Source: CAYSLU01 sp964431965 (GTDB taxonomy: Bacteria > Verrucomicrobiota > Kiritimatiellia > CAIKKV01 > CAYSLU01). From it: a stretch of 64,000 bases of DNA. Numbering within the stretch: position 1 is the stretch's first letter; the number at the start of each line of letters is the position of its first letter. A model generated the notes under the pieces. The model did not search any database. It was not told the DNA's origin and saw nothing but the letters and a program-made list of their open reading frames with translations. Shown here one piece after another: positions 11,785-20,564 of this stretch. A program made the translations under genes and the position numbers. The stretch lies in contig CAYSLU010000016.1 in NCBI GenBank assembly GCA_964431965.1, forward strand, positions 5,642 through 69,641, in the 5' to 3' direction.

Positions 11785-13092
11785 GTGAGTCGCACGATTT
11801 TCAACGAGCCGATTGAGTGCATGAAGCGGGCCGATCTGCGGAAGCTCCAGGCGGAGCGCCTGCGCGATACCGTGACCCGAGCGTACGAGCATGTCCCGTT
11901 CTACCGGCGCTCGTTCGACGAGCACGGGGTGAAGCCCGCCGACATCCGCTCGCTCGAGGACATCGCCAAGCTGCCGTTCACCGTGAAGGATGACTTCCGG
12001 CGCGAGTACCCCTTCGGGCTCTTCGCGGTGCCCATGCGCGATGTGATCCGCCTCCACGCCTCGTCGGGGACGACGGGCAAGCCGATCGTGGCCGGGTACA
12101 CGAAGGAGGACATCGAGACGTGGGCGGAGACGTGCGCCCGCACCCTGGGCTGCGGCGGGGGAACGGCGGACGACGTCGTCCAGGTGGCGTACGGCTACGG
12201 GCTGTTCACCGGCGGCCTGGGCATGCACTACGGCGGCGAGCGCCTGGGTGCCACGGTTGTCCCGATGTCGGGCGGCAACACCAAGCGGCAGATCATGCTG
12301 ATTCAGGATTTCGGAGTCACCCTGCTCGCGTGTACGCCGTCCTACGCCCTGCAGATCGCGGAGGAGGCGGAGGCGGACGGGATCGATCTGCGCCAGACCA
12401 AGCTGCGCGTCGGCTACTTCGGCGCCGAGCCGTGGAGCGAGGCGATGCGGAAGCAGATCGAGCAGCGCCTGCCGGTGCGCGCGATCGACATCTACGGGCT
12501 CACGGAGGTGACGGGCCCGGGCGTCGCCAGCGAGTGCCTGGAGCAGGACGGCCTGCACGTGTTCGAGGACCACTTCTATCCCGAGGTCGTCGATCCCGAC
12601 ACGGGCGCGCCGCTGGGGCCGGGCGAGAAGGGAGAGCTGGTGTTCACGTGCCTGTCGAAGCGCGCCATTCCGCTCATCCGCTACCGGACGCGCGACATCA
12701 CGTGCCTGAACGATGCGCCATGCCCCTGCGGCCGGACCCAGCGGCGCATGCGCCGCGTGACAGGCCGGTCGGACGACATGCTGATCATCCGCGGCGTGAA
12801 CGTGTTCCCGTCGCAGATCGAGAGCGTGCTGATGAAGATCGAGGGCGTGGAGCCGCAGTACCTGATCGTGGTGAACCGCGTCGGCGCGCTCGACGAGATG
12901 GAGATCCAGGTCGAGGTGTCCGAGCGGCTGTTCTCCGACGAGATCAAGAAGCTCGAGTCGCTGCGCGACCGGATCGCCACCGAGATCCAGAGCGTGCTCA
13001 GCGTGTCCGCGAAGATCACGCTGGTGGAGCCGCGGACGATCGAGCGGGGGCTGGGGAAGGCCAAGCGGGTGCTGGACATGCGCAAGGTGTAA
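11785..13092 (+). CDS. paaK: Phenylacetate-CoA ligase family protein (copy 1)
   Basis: An AMP-forming acyl-CoA ligase of the ANL superfamily that activates an aryl-acetate to its CoA thioester. Visible motifs are the P-loop-like SSGTTGKP, IYGLTEVTGPG, RYRTRDI and the C-terminal hinge/swivel region GRSDDMLIIRGVNVFPSQIE. The length of 435 aa is normal for PaaK. The start is GTG 11785, preceded by GGAGGG. Only 14 bp separate it from an ACT-domain gene, and a second paaK follows. In anaerobes this arrangement is known next to indolepyruvate:ferredoxin oxidoreductase genes, but none is visible here. Confidence 0.93.
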   Translation: MSRTIFNEPIECMKRADLRKLQAERLRDTVTRAYEHVPFYRRSFDEHGVKPADIRSLEDIAKLPFTVKDDFRREYPFGLFAVPMRDVIRLHASSGTTGKPIVAGYTKEDIETWAETCARTLGCGGGTADDVVQVAYGYGLFTGGLGMHYGGERLGATVVPMSGGNTKRQIMLIQDFGVTLLACTPSYALQIAEEAEADGIDLRQTKLRVGYFGAEPWSEAMRKQIEQRLPVRAIDIYGLTEVTGPGVASECLEQDGLHVFEDHFYPEVVDPDTGAPLGPGEKGELVFTCLSKRAIPLIRYRTRDITCLNDAPCPCGRTQRRMRRVTGRSDDMLIIRGVNVFPSQIESVLMKIEGVEPQYLIVVNRVGALDEMEIQVEVSERLFSDEIKKLESLRDRIATEIQSVLSVSAKITLVEPRTIERGLGKAKRVLDMRKV

Positions 13093-13106
13093 CGGGAGGG
13101 CAGCAT

Positions 13107-13538
13107 ATGAAGGTCAGGCAACTGTCGATCTTTCTCGAGAACCGCGCGGGGCGCCTGGCCGAGGTCGTGCGCCTGCTGGGCGACGCCGGCGTCAATATCC
13201 GGGCGCTGTCGCTGGCCGACACGTCCGACTTCGGGATCCTGCGGCTGATCGTCAATAAGACCGACGCGGCGCTGAAGGCGCTGCGGGACTCCGGGCACAC
13301 CGTGTCGGTGACGGACGTCGTGGCCGTTGAAGTGCCGGACAGCCCCGGCGGCCTGGCGAGCGTCCTGGAGCCGCTGCGCGCGGCCGGCGTGAACGTCGAG
13401 TACATGTACGCCTTCGTCGAGAAGGCGAGCGACAAGGCGGTGGTCATCTTCCGCTTCGAGGATGCGGATGCCGCGCTGGCGGTCCTGGCCAAGGCCAGGA
13501 TCTCGGTGCTGGCGTCCGACAAGCTGTACCTGCTGTGA
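13107..13538 (+). CDS. Tandem ACT-domain protein
   Basis: A 143-aa stand-alone regulatory protein made of two ACT domains. The first opens with LSIFLENRAGRLAEVVRLL (residues 6-24) and the second around DSPGGLASVLEPLRAAGVNV (residues 75-95). ACT domains usually bind amino acids. It sits between two paaK-family genes with spacings of 14 bp before and 44 bp after, so it may sense an aromatic amino acid and tune the ligases. GGGAGG precedes ATG 13107. Confidence 0.88.
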   Translation: MKVRQLSIFLENRAGRLAEVVRLLGDAGVNIRALSLADTSDFGILRLIVNKTDAALKALRDSGHTVSVTDVVAVEVPDSPGGLASVLEPLRAAGVNVEYMYAFVEKASDKAVVIFRFEDADAALAVLAKARISVLASDKLYLL

Positions 13539-13582
13539 TGCGTGCGGCGGCATCGGCCGCCGCGCGACGGAGACCGCCCGCC

Positions 13583-14911
13583 ATGAGCGACCGCGCCGCC
13601 CCAACGTTTTCCATCTGGGAACCCGAGCACGAGTGTATGCCGGTGGCCCAGTTGCGCGAGCTGCAGCTGGAGCGCCTGAAGCGCACCGTGCGGATCATGT
13701 GGGACCGGGTGCCGTACTACCGGGGGAAGATGGGGTTTGCGCGCGTGACCCCGGCGGATATCCGCTCGCTGGACGACGTGCGCAAGCTGCCGTTCACGAC
13801 CAAGGAAGACCTCCGGCTGTGCTATCCGTACGACGCGTTTGCGGTGTCGCGCGACGAGGTGGTCCGGATCCACGCCTCCTCCGGCACCACGGGCAAGCCG
13901 ACGGTGGTCGGCTACACGCGCCACGACATGGAGGCGTGGACGAACCTCGTGGCCCGCTTCCTGGTGGCCGGGGGCCTGTCATCGAAGGATATCGTCCAGA
14001 TCGCGTTCGGCTACGGGCTGTTCACGGGCGGGTTCGGCCTGCACTACGGGGCCGAGCGGGTGGGGGCGGCGGTCGTGCCAGTATCCTCGGGCCGCAGCGA
14101 GCGGCAGATCATGATCATGAAGGATTTCGGCAGCACGGCGCTGGTGTGCACGCCGTCCTACGCCGTCTACCTGGCCGAGCTGATCCAGAAGCTCGGCGTG
14201 CGGCGGGAGGACCTGAATCTCCGCCTGGGGTTCTTCGGCGGCGAGTTCTGGTCCGAGCCCATGCGGCGCGAGATCCAGTCCAAGTTGGGCGTGTTCGCGA
14301 CGGACAACTACGGGCTGAGCGAGGTGATGGGGCCGGGCGTATCGGGCGAGTGCCGCGTGCAGAAGGGGATGCACGTGTTCGAGGATCATTTCCTCGCGGA
14401 GCTGATCAACCCGGTCACCGGCGAGCCGATTGCCGACCCGGCGCTGGGCGGCGAGCTGGTGTTCACGACGCTGACGAAGGAGGCGATCCCGCTGGTTCGC
14501 TACCGGACCCGCGACCTGTGTGCCTTCCTGGCGGATCCCTGCCCGTGCGGGCGCACCAGCGTGCGGATGACCAAGGTCTCCGGCCGCTCCGACGACATGC
14601 TGATCATCCGCGGCGTCAACGTCTTCCCGTCGCAGATCGAGGAAGTGCTGCTGGGCATGAAGGGCATTATGCCGCACTACCAGATCGTGGTGGCGCGCGA
14701 GGGCGCGCTGGACATGCTGGAAGTGCGCGTTGAGGTGTCCGAGGCATTCTTCCACGACGAGATGCGGATGCAGCAGGAGATCAAGCGCGCCATCGAGCAC
14801 AAGCTTGAGAACGCCATCGGCGTGCACGCGGCGATCAAGCTGGTGGAGCCCGGCGCCATCGAGCGGTCCGAGGGCAAGGCCCGCCGGGTGATCGACACCC
14901 GGCACGCCTGA
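13583..14911 (+). CDS. paaK: Phenylacetate-CoA ligase family protein (copy 2)
   Basis: A second AMP-forming aryl-acetate CoA ligase, 442 aa. It carries ASSGTTGKP, NYGLSEVMGPG, RYRTRDL and GRSDDMLIIRGVNVFPSQIE. It is clearly paralogous to the upstream copy but divergent, which suggests two substrates or a two-subunit enzyme. I chose ATG 13583 because the protein family begins there. In-frame starts at 13535 (GTG) and 13538 (ATG, overlapping the ACT-gene stop) would add an Ala/Arg-rich tail without similarity, although coupling through that overlap is possible. It converges with the symporter gene, with only 16 bp between them. Confidence 0.92.
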   Translation: MSDRAAPTFSIWEPEHECMPVAQLRELQLERLKRTVRIMWDRVPYYRGKMGFARVTPADIRSLDDVRKLPFTTKEDLRLCYPYDAFAVSRDEVVRIHASSGTTGKPTVVGYTRHDMEAWTNLVARFLVAGGLSSKDIVQIAFGYGLFTGGFGLHYGAERVGAAVVPVSSGRSERQIMIMKDFGSTALVCTPSYAVYLAELIQKLGVRREDLNLRLGFFGGEFWSEPMRREIQSKLGVFATDNYGLSEVMGPGVSGECRVQKGMHVFEDHFLAELINPVTGEPIADPALGGELVFTTLTKEAIPLVRYRTRDLCAFLADPCPCGRTSVRMTKVSGRSDDMLIIRGVNVFPSQIEEVLLGMKGIMPHYQIVVAREGALDMLEVRVEVSEAFFHDEMRMQQEIKRAIEHKLENAIGVHAAIKLVEPGAIERSEGKARRVIDTRHA

Positions 14912-14927
14912 GCGAGGCCCGCCCGGT

Positions 14928-16400
14928 TCAGGTGCGGCGGCCGTTGATCCCGGCGAACGCCTTATCCAGCAGTTGCGTCGATGGCGGAGCCGTGAACAGG
15001 CTCACCAGCGGCACGACGGCAAACGGCACCAGCATGGCCGCCGCGGCGCCGATGGGCGCCTTCGCGGCGCCCAGCCAGAAGAAGAGCCCGATGGCTGTCG
15101 CGAGGCCGGTCAGCATCCCCGCGTAGATCCCCGCCAGCGTCGTTCGCCGCCAGTACAGGCCGAACAGGAAGGGGGCCATGAACGCGCCCGCCACCGCGCC
15201 CCACGAGATCGACATCAGCGTCACAATGATCGCGAGCTTGTACTTGGCGATGAAGTACGACAGCAGGATGAACAGGGCACTCAGCACGCGCATGAGCAGG
15301 AGCGAGCCCTCCTTGGAAACGCCGGGGTTGATGTGGCCCTTGTAGAGGTCGATCGCGATGGCGGACGAGGAGACCAGCACCAGCGACGAGAGCGTGGACA
15401 TCGAGGCCGAGAGGACCAGCAGCAGGATCACGGCCATCAGCACCGGCGGCAGGTGCGACTTGAGCAACTGGGGGATCATCTGGTCGAACGCCGGCTTGCC
15501 ATCGTCGCCCATGATCGGGCTGTCGAGGAACACGTGCGCCAGCGCGCCGTTGAAATAGGCGGCAAATGTGATGATCACGGCAAAGACGGTGGTCACGATC
15601 GCGGCGCGCATGATCATCCGCTCGTCTTTGATCGAGTAGAACTTCTGGACCATCTGGGGCATGCCCCACACGCCGAAGGATGTCATGAAGACCAGCGCGC
15701 CGAGCAGCAGGGCCCCGGGTTGCTTGGCGGCCGGAACGTGGGCCGCGTATTGGGTTTGGATTGTCTGGATGGCCGTTCCGATGCCGCCCGCCTTATCCGT
15801 CATGATGCCGATCATCAGGATGGATCCGACGATCATGATCAGGCCCTGGATGAAGTCCGTGAGCGTGACGGCGAAGTAGCCGCCGAGCACCAAGTATACG
15901 CCGGTGATGGCGATCATGACGACGAGGGCGAGGTCGTACGAGATGTTGAAGTTGATCTTGAAGAGGTACGCGAGGCCGGTGAAGACGGATGCGGAGTAGG
16001 GGATCAGAAAGACGAAGATAATGGTCGCCGCGAGCATCTTGACGTAGCGGGCGCCGAAGCGCTCCTGGAAGAACTCGGGCATGGTCATCGCATCGAGGTT
16101 CTGCGTCATGCGGCGCGTGCGGCGCCCCAGCACCAGCCATGCGAGCAGGGCCCCCACCGCTGCGTTCCCCACGGCGATCCACATCACCGGCAGGCCGAAT
16201 CCCCAGCCGAGCTTTCCGGCGAAGCCGATGAAGAGCACGGCTGAGAAGTAGGTGGTGCCGTAGGCAAACGCCGACATCCACGGACCGATGGACCGCCCGC
16301 CGAGGAAGAAGTCGTTCAGCGTCTTGGTCCGGCGCATGCCCCATACGCCGATGAGGATCATGGCTGCGATGTAGACGGCGGTGAGCGTGATGGCCAGCAT
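14928..16400 (-). CDS. Sodium:solute symporter (SSS family)
   Basis: A 490-aa integral membrane protein with about 13 predicted helices, of the SSS family that couples uptake of sugars, amino acids or carboxylates to sodium. Typical positions are the N-terminal helix ending in WGMRRTKTLNDFFLGGRSIG, the AYGTTYFSAVLFIGFAGK segment, and SMSTLSSLVLVSSS in a later helix. The start was placed at 16400, 14 codons inside the longest frame, because GAGGAGACC lies just upstream. The substrate cannot be told. The upstream gene on the same strand encodes an ankyrin/MORN protein. Confidence 0.9.
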   Translation of the reverse strand: MLAITLTAVYIAAMILIGVWGMRRTKTLNDFFLGGRSIGPWMSAFAYGTTYFSAVLFIGFAGKLGWGFGLPVMWIAVGNAAVGALLAWLVLGRRTRRMTQNLDAMTMPEFFQERFGARYVKMLAATIIFVFLIPYSASVFTGLAYLFKINFNISYDLALVVMIAITGVYLVLGGYFAVTLTDFIQGLIMIVGSILMIGIMTDKAGGIGTAIQTIQTQYAAHVPAAKQPGALLLGALVFMTSFGVWGMPQMVQKFYSIKDERMIMRAAIVTTVFAVIITFAAYFNGALAHVFLDSPIMGDDGKPAFDQMIPQLLKSHLPPVLMAVILLLVLSASMSTLSSLVLVSSSAIAIDLYKGHINPGVSKEGSLLLMRVLSALFILLSYFIAKYKLAIIVTLMSISWGAVAGAFMAPFLFGLYWRRTTLAGIYAGMLTGLATAIGLFFWLGAAKAPIGAAAAMLVPFAVVPLVSLFTAPPSTQLLDKAFAGINGRRT

Positions 16401-16463
16401 GTCCGGTCTCCTCTCCGTGAGTGCGCTTCGCGTCGGCCCCAATCGGCGCCCGGTTCAGCCGGG

Positions 16464-18188
16464 CTATCGGACCGGCGGCGCGTTTGTCCGCATTTCGATC
16501 AGCACCGCATCGCGCCACACGCCCGTCAGGGGGGCGCCGGTGGCGGGCGTGAACGTGCCGAACCCGGACATCGCATCGGAGGCCCATGCACCGTCATAGC
16601 GGCTGCCATCGGGCATGACATAGCCGCCGGCGCCGGTTTGGAGTTGGCCGAAGGCCCACGTTCCCGTGATCGCCGCGCCGGACCCGAAGGTGTACACCCC
16701 ATCCCCGTGTCGCTCGCTCCGGCGCCACGAGCCTTGGTAGCGCTCGCCGCTTGAGTGGGTGTAGGTTCCGGTCCCGGACATCCATCCGTCAGCCCATCCG
16801 CCCGCATAGATGTCGCCGTTCGGGAACGTCATCTGACCCCCGGGTCCATTCGGCCGTCCGTCCCGGAGCATGCCGGAGTAGCAGGTGCCGCCCGCGTAGA
16901 ACAGCCGGCCGGTGCCGGTCATCGCGCCGTTCAGTGTCTGTCCCTCGTAGCGAGTGCCGTCGGGAAGCCAGAGTGTCACGTTTGTGGCGGCGGGCTGTAC
17001 GCGCGGAGCGAGTGGAGTCGGAGGGGTGTGTGCAGACTCGCGGCGGAACGGATCGATGCGCGCCGGAACAGGAGCCGATTCAGGCTGGCGGGCGGGGGGG
17101 AGCGGGCGAGGCCTGGTGACGGTCGTGGGAGTGGTGACGGTCGTGGGAGTGGTGACGGTCGTGGGAGTGGTGACNNNNNNNNNNNNNNNNNNNNNNNNNN
17201 NNNNNNNNNNNNNNNNNNNNNNNNNNNNNNNNNNNNNNNNNNNNNNNNNNNNNNNNNNNNNNNNNNNNNNNNNNGTCGTGGGAGTGGTGACCGTCGTGGG
17301 AGTGGTGACCGTCGGAACAACCGCGGGCCGTGGCGCCGGCGGAGGGGTGTTGGTAACGGTCGACGGCTTGGGGGCGGGGGGTGGTCGAGCGACCACGGTG
17401 TTCGTCAGTTGAGCAGGAGGTGGGGCATTCGTCTGTTGAGGCACGCCGGTCGGTGCGGCGGTGCGCGGCGGCTCTACGGCTTTGGGGCGAGGCGGAGGGG
17501 GGCGGGACGCGAAGAGCCCGCCGAAGAACTTGCCCATTGAGCGGCGTGGCTGAGGGGCCGTATCCACGGTGAGCCACTGCAGAGCGTTGGTGGCGTTCTG
17601 GCTGAGCGCCAGGTCGAACGGCGTGGCGCCCATTGCGTTCGTCGCGTCCGCATTGGCTCCGGTCTCCAGCAGCAGCCGCGCGACCGACGCGGCATCGCGG
17701 TAGCTGGCCCAGTGGAGCGGGGTGAATCGGTTGTCCGATCGGGCATCGACCTCAGCTCCCCTCGCGAGCAGGATGCGGGCGATCTCGATCTCATCGCCGT
17801 AAGCGGCCCAGTGAAGCGGGGTGAATCCGTGGGTCGTGCCGACGTTGACATCGGCGCCGCTGTCAACGAGCAGGCGCACAACGGCTGTGGCGTTTTTGTT
17901 GGCGGCCCAGTGGAGTGGGGTGGATCCGTTCTCGGTTCTCGCGTTCACATCCGCCCCGCCGCGGATCAGAGCGCGGGCGGCCTGCCGGGCGTCGAAGGCG
18001 GCGGCCCAGTGGAGCGGGGTGGCTCCGTTGGTCCGGGCATGGACCAGAGAGGGATCAAGCTCGAGGAGCATTCGGATGCCGTCGGCGTCGTTTTTCTTCG
18101 CGGCCTCGTGGATGGGATCGGCTGCGGCGCTCCCGGCGGCGATGATCGCGGCGCAGGCCAGAAGCATCAGTCGGCTCAATGGATTCAT
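16464..18188 (-). CDS. Secreted ankyrin-repeat / MORN-repeat protein, interrupted by assembly gap
   Basis: A secreted protein with an N-terminal signal peptide (cleavage near GSAAA-DP). It has about six ankyrin repeats over residues 24-200, each with the TPLHWAA signature. A Pro/Thr-rich low-complexity linker of VTTPTT units contains the 100-N gap. About six MORN-like repeats follow in the C-terminal 170 residues (GTGTYTHSSGERYQGSW and similar). Both repeat types mediate protein or membrane contact, and the combination is unusual in bacteria. GGAGAAG precedes the start at 18188. The frame is the same on both sides of the gap, but the true length is unknown. Function is unknown. Confidence 0.8.
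   Translation of the reverse strand: MNPLSRLMLLACAAIIAAGSAAADPIHEAAKKNDADGIRMLLELDPSLVHARTNGATPLHWAAAFDARQAARALIRGGADVNARTENGSTPLHWAANKNATAVVRLLVDSGADVNVGTTHGFTPLHWAAYGDEIEIARILLARGAEVDARSDNRFTPLHWASYRDAASVARLLLETGANADATNAMGATPFDLALSQNATNALQWLTVDTAPQPRRSMGKFFGGLFASRPPPPRPKAVEPPRTAAPTGVPQQTNAPPPAQLTNTVVARPPPAPKPSTVTNTPPPAPRPAVVPTVTTPTTVTTPTXXXXXXXXXXXXXXXXXXXXXXXXXXXXXXXXXXVTTPTTVTTPTTVTTPTTVTRPRPLPPARQPESAPVPARIDPFRRESAHTPPTPLAPRVQPAATNVTLWLPDGTRYEGQTLNGAMTGTGRLFYAGGTCYSGMLRDGRPNGPGGQMTFPNGDIYAGGWADGWMSGTGTYTHSSGERYQGSWRRSERHGDGVYTFGSGAAITGTWAFGQLQTGAGGYVMPDGSRYDGAWASDAMSGFGTFTPATGAPLTGVWRDAVLIEMRTNAPPVR
17115..17314. repeat. 18-bp tandem repeat containing a 100-N scaffold gap
   Basis: The unit GTCGTGGGAGTGGTGACG (last base G or C) runs into N at 17175-17274 from both sides, at least three copies on the left and two on the right. 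On the minus strand it encodes VTTPTT. The gap is exactly 100 N, a standard placeholder. Periodicity predicts a gap length of 1 plus a multiple of 18, which 100 is not, so the real copy number is unresolved. Confidence 0.95.
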
Positions 18189-18400
18189 GGCGGCTTCTCC
18201 GTATCCCCCCTGGACGCACCCGGTCGCAGTCACGCGGAACATACCCGCAGCACCGGCTCCGAGGCAAGAATTTCCAGAGACAGTGTCGGCGTGCACGTCC
18301 GCGCCGGCGCCGTTGGCCGGTTGCGCGGGCACGGGTGCGCGCGTATCATGCCGCCCGTGACCGCGGCGGGCCGACCCGCCGCAACGGCTGGAGGATGACG

Positions 18401-19753
18401 ATGGATTCAAGCGACTGGAAGCGGCAGGCGCAGTTCGTGTCCGGGGTCCTGGAGCGGGCGCCGGCGATCGACCGCGAGCTCCGCGTCGGCCGGGCCGAGT
18501 TTGCAGAGCGTCAGCGGCGAGTCATCGCCGCGCTGGACCGGCAGGGGCTTACGTGCGCGTTCGTCTACTCGGACGAGCACTACAACGGGGACGTGCCGTA
18601 CTTGGGCGGCAACACGAACATCTGCGTGGAGCCGGTGGCCGGGGTGATCGGGCCGGGCGGATTTCACCTTCTGGCCGGGCTCGAGGGCGGCTACATCGCC
18701 GAGCAGCTTGCCCCGAGGGCCGGTGTGCCGGTCCACAAGATCGAGATGCTGAAGCTGGCGGATGAGGACTATCCCATCGATGCGGAGCGGCTGGAGGACA
18801 TCATCGAACTGGCTGCGGGCGGGTGCAAGCCCGAGCGCATCGGGCTCCTCACGCCGCGGGCCGTCTTCCCCGTCAGCATCTACGAATTCCTGTGCGCGTA
18901 TGCGGGGGGCGCGGACCGGGTGGTTGACGCGCAGCCAAGCTACCACGCAATCAAGTACGAGAAGTCCGACGCCGAGATGCGGCTGATCGAAGACGCGAGC
19001 CTGATCGCGGACGTTATGATCGAGGGCATGCTCGGGGTGCTGAAGCCGGGCCTCTACGAAACGCAGGTGGCGCAGTGGGGGTATGCGATCGCCTGCGAAC
19101 TGGGCGCCGAGGAGATGGGGTTCGACGTGATGGTTACAGCGGGCGAAGCGAACCGCACGCTGATCGGGAAGGCTCTGAACCGTCGGATCCAGCCGGGCGA
19201 CGTGGTGCACGTTGGGGTCTCGCCGAAGCGGGATGGGCTTACGGCCTGCGAGCGGGTATCGGTCGTTGCGGTGCGGAGCCCCTCGGAGATAACGGCGGAT
19301 CAGCGGTACTGGTTCCAGTTCGTCGAAGACGCCTTTCGGGCCGGGCTGGCCGCGTATGTGGACGTGGCGCGCAGCGGGAAGCCGGCGCGCCTGCAGGAGC
19401 AGGCACTGGTCGATTTCTTTGCGCAGCGCGAGGCCGAGGTGTGCGGGCGGATCGGCCGGAAGATCGACCTGCCGCGCCAGAAGCCGTACACCGGGACGCA
19501 CAACGCCGGCTACACCGAATGCCAGGAGTTCTTCGGGGCCATCACGTTGAACTCGCACGAGCCGCTGGGCCGACAGATCGTGACCATGCTGGATGTGGCG
19601 ATCCGCGGGATCGGCAACCGGTGGAACGATATTGTGATTCCGGGGCTCGACTTTGTGGTCGTGGAAAAGACGCTGGGCAAGTTCGGGCCGGATGTTCGCG
19701 TGCTCAACCGGCTGCCGGTGAACGTGCAGCACCTCGTGGGGCGGGCATGGTGA
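18401..19753 (+). CDS. Peptidase M24 (creatinase/aminopeptidase P fold) protein
   Basis: A 450-aa protein with a creatinase-type N-terminal domain (residues 1-180) and a C-terminal pita-bread domain. The pita-bread start is recognisable at YEKSDAEMRLIEDASLIAD. Metal ligands are not where expected: where metal-dependent M24 enzymes have DxG with a following Asp, this protein reads VHVGVSPKRDG. The later His region is THNAGYTECQ. It may therefore be creatinase-like (metal-free hydrolase) or non-catalytic. GGAGG sits 6 bp before ATG 18401. An isochorismatase-like hydrolase gene follows 32 bp downstream, suggesting joint hydrolysis of a small C-N compound. Confidence 0.75.
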   Translation: MDSSDWKRQAQFVSGVLERAPAIDRELRVGRAEFAERQRRVIAALDRQGLTCAFVYSDEHYNGDVPYLGGNTNICVEPVAGVIGPGGFHLLAGLEGGYIAEQLAPRAGVPVHKIEMLKLADEDYPIDAERLEDIIELAAGGCKPERIGLLTPRAVFPVSIYEFLCAYAGGADRVVDAQPSYHAIKYEKSDAEMRLIEDASLIADVMIEGMLGVLKPGLYETQVAQWGYAIACELGAEEMGFDVMVTAGEANRTLIGKALNRRIQPGDVVHVGVSPKRDGLTACERVSVVAVRSPSEITADQRYWFQFVEDAFRAGLAAYVDVARSGKPARLQEQALVDFFAQREAEVCGRIGRKIDLPRQKPYTGTHNAGYTECQEFFGAITLNSHEPLGRQIVTMLDVAIRGIGNRWNDIVIPGLDFVVVEKTLGKFGPDVRVLNRLPVNVQHLVGRAW

Positions 19754-19785
19754 CGGCCCGGGCGCTGCCATCGGGAGGCGGAGGA

Positions 19786-20325
19786 ATGCTGGATATCGGA
19801 GACACCGTGCTGATCGTGATCGACGTGCAGGGCAAACTGGCCAGCGTGATGTTCGAGAAAGATGCTCTGTTCGAGAACCTGCGCCGGGCCATAGCCGGGA
19901 CGAAGTCGCTCGGTCTTCCCGTGCTGTGGGTGGAGCAGAACCCGTCCCGCATGGGGGCGACGTCGCCCGAAGTCGCCGAGATGCTGGCGGGATTGAGCCC
20001 GATCCCCAAGATGGCGTTCAGTTGCTGCGGGGAGCCGCGCTTCGTGAAGGCGCTGGAGGCGAGCGGGCGGCGACAGGTTCTGCTTTGCGGTATCGAGTCG
20101 CACGTCTGCGTGTGTCAGACGGCACTCGACCTGCATGACCGAAGTTATGAGGTCCATGTGCTCTCGGACGCCGTGTCGTCGCGCACCCAGCGAAACCGAG
20201 AGATCGGCCTGGAGCGCATGAGGCAGGCCGGAGTCACGCTCAGCGGCGTGGAAATGGCGTTATTCGAGTTGATGCGGACGGCAGAGCACGCCGCATTCCG
20301 AGACGTCTTGCGAATCGTCAGGTAG
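19786..20325 (+). CDS. Isochorismatase-family cysteine hydrolase
   Basis: A 179-aa cytosolic hydrolase of the isochorismatase-like superfamily, which includes nicotinamidases and N-carbamoylsarcosine amidases. The catalytic triad is visible: Asp in LIVIDVQGKL, Lys in PIPKMAFSC and Cys in GIESHVCVCQTALDL. The start at ATG 19786 is preceded by GGGAGGCGGAGG. It follows an M24/creatinase-fold gene. In creatinine and carbamoylsarcosine catabolism, creatinase-fold and isochorismatase-fold enzymes act in one pathway, so a similar pairing is possible here, but the substrate is inferred. Confidence 0.85.
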   Translation: MLDIGDTVLIVIDVQGKLASVMFEKDALFENLRRAIAGTKSLGLPVLWVEQNPSRMGATSPEVAEMLAGLSPIPKMAFSCCGEPRFVKALEASGRRQVLLCGIESHVCVCQTALDLHDRSYEVHVLSDAVSSRTQRNREIGLERMRQAGVTLSGVEMALFELMRTAEHAAFRDVLRIVR

Positions 20326-20564
20326 ATACGGTTGGGCCGAGACGTCGGGAACTCTTACAGGATGGCTGGCGGTGGGAGCGCAATCCTCCGTTGCGATCCG
20401 TTCGTCCAGGCATTGATGACCGCGTGTAACCCGTTGGTTTGTATGCTGTAAAGCCGTATCGGGTCGACTCGGATTGATCGGTTCTTGGATAACTCGTTGT
20501 TATACAACGTGATGGCATAGAAAATGCTAATTATGCATACTATGTAATGAATAGGAGTGCCCAC
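20326..20564 (+). promoter_or_regulatory. AT-richer leader of the PilZ gene with a 15-bp inverted repeat
   Basis: A 239-bp gap, noticeably richer in A and T than its surroundings in its second half. CGTTGT-TAT-ACAACG (20495-20509) is a perfect inverted repeat that could be an operator. Several TATA-like boxes follow (around 20512-20546), but I could not choose one promoter. The ribosome binding site AGGAG lies at 20553-20557. Confidence 0.35.

Noticed and set aside
17115..17314. Tandem 18-bp repeats considered as a CRISPR array
   Set aside because: The units follow without spacers and are in frame within a coding linker, and no cas genes are near.
20326..20564. A small coding gene in the AT-richer gap before PilZ
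   Set aside because: Short opposite-strand frames there have no ribosome binding site and no coding character.
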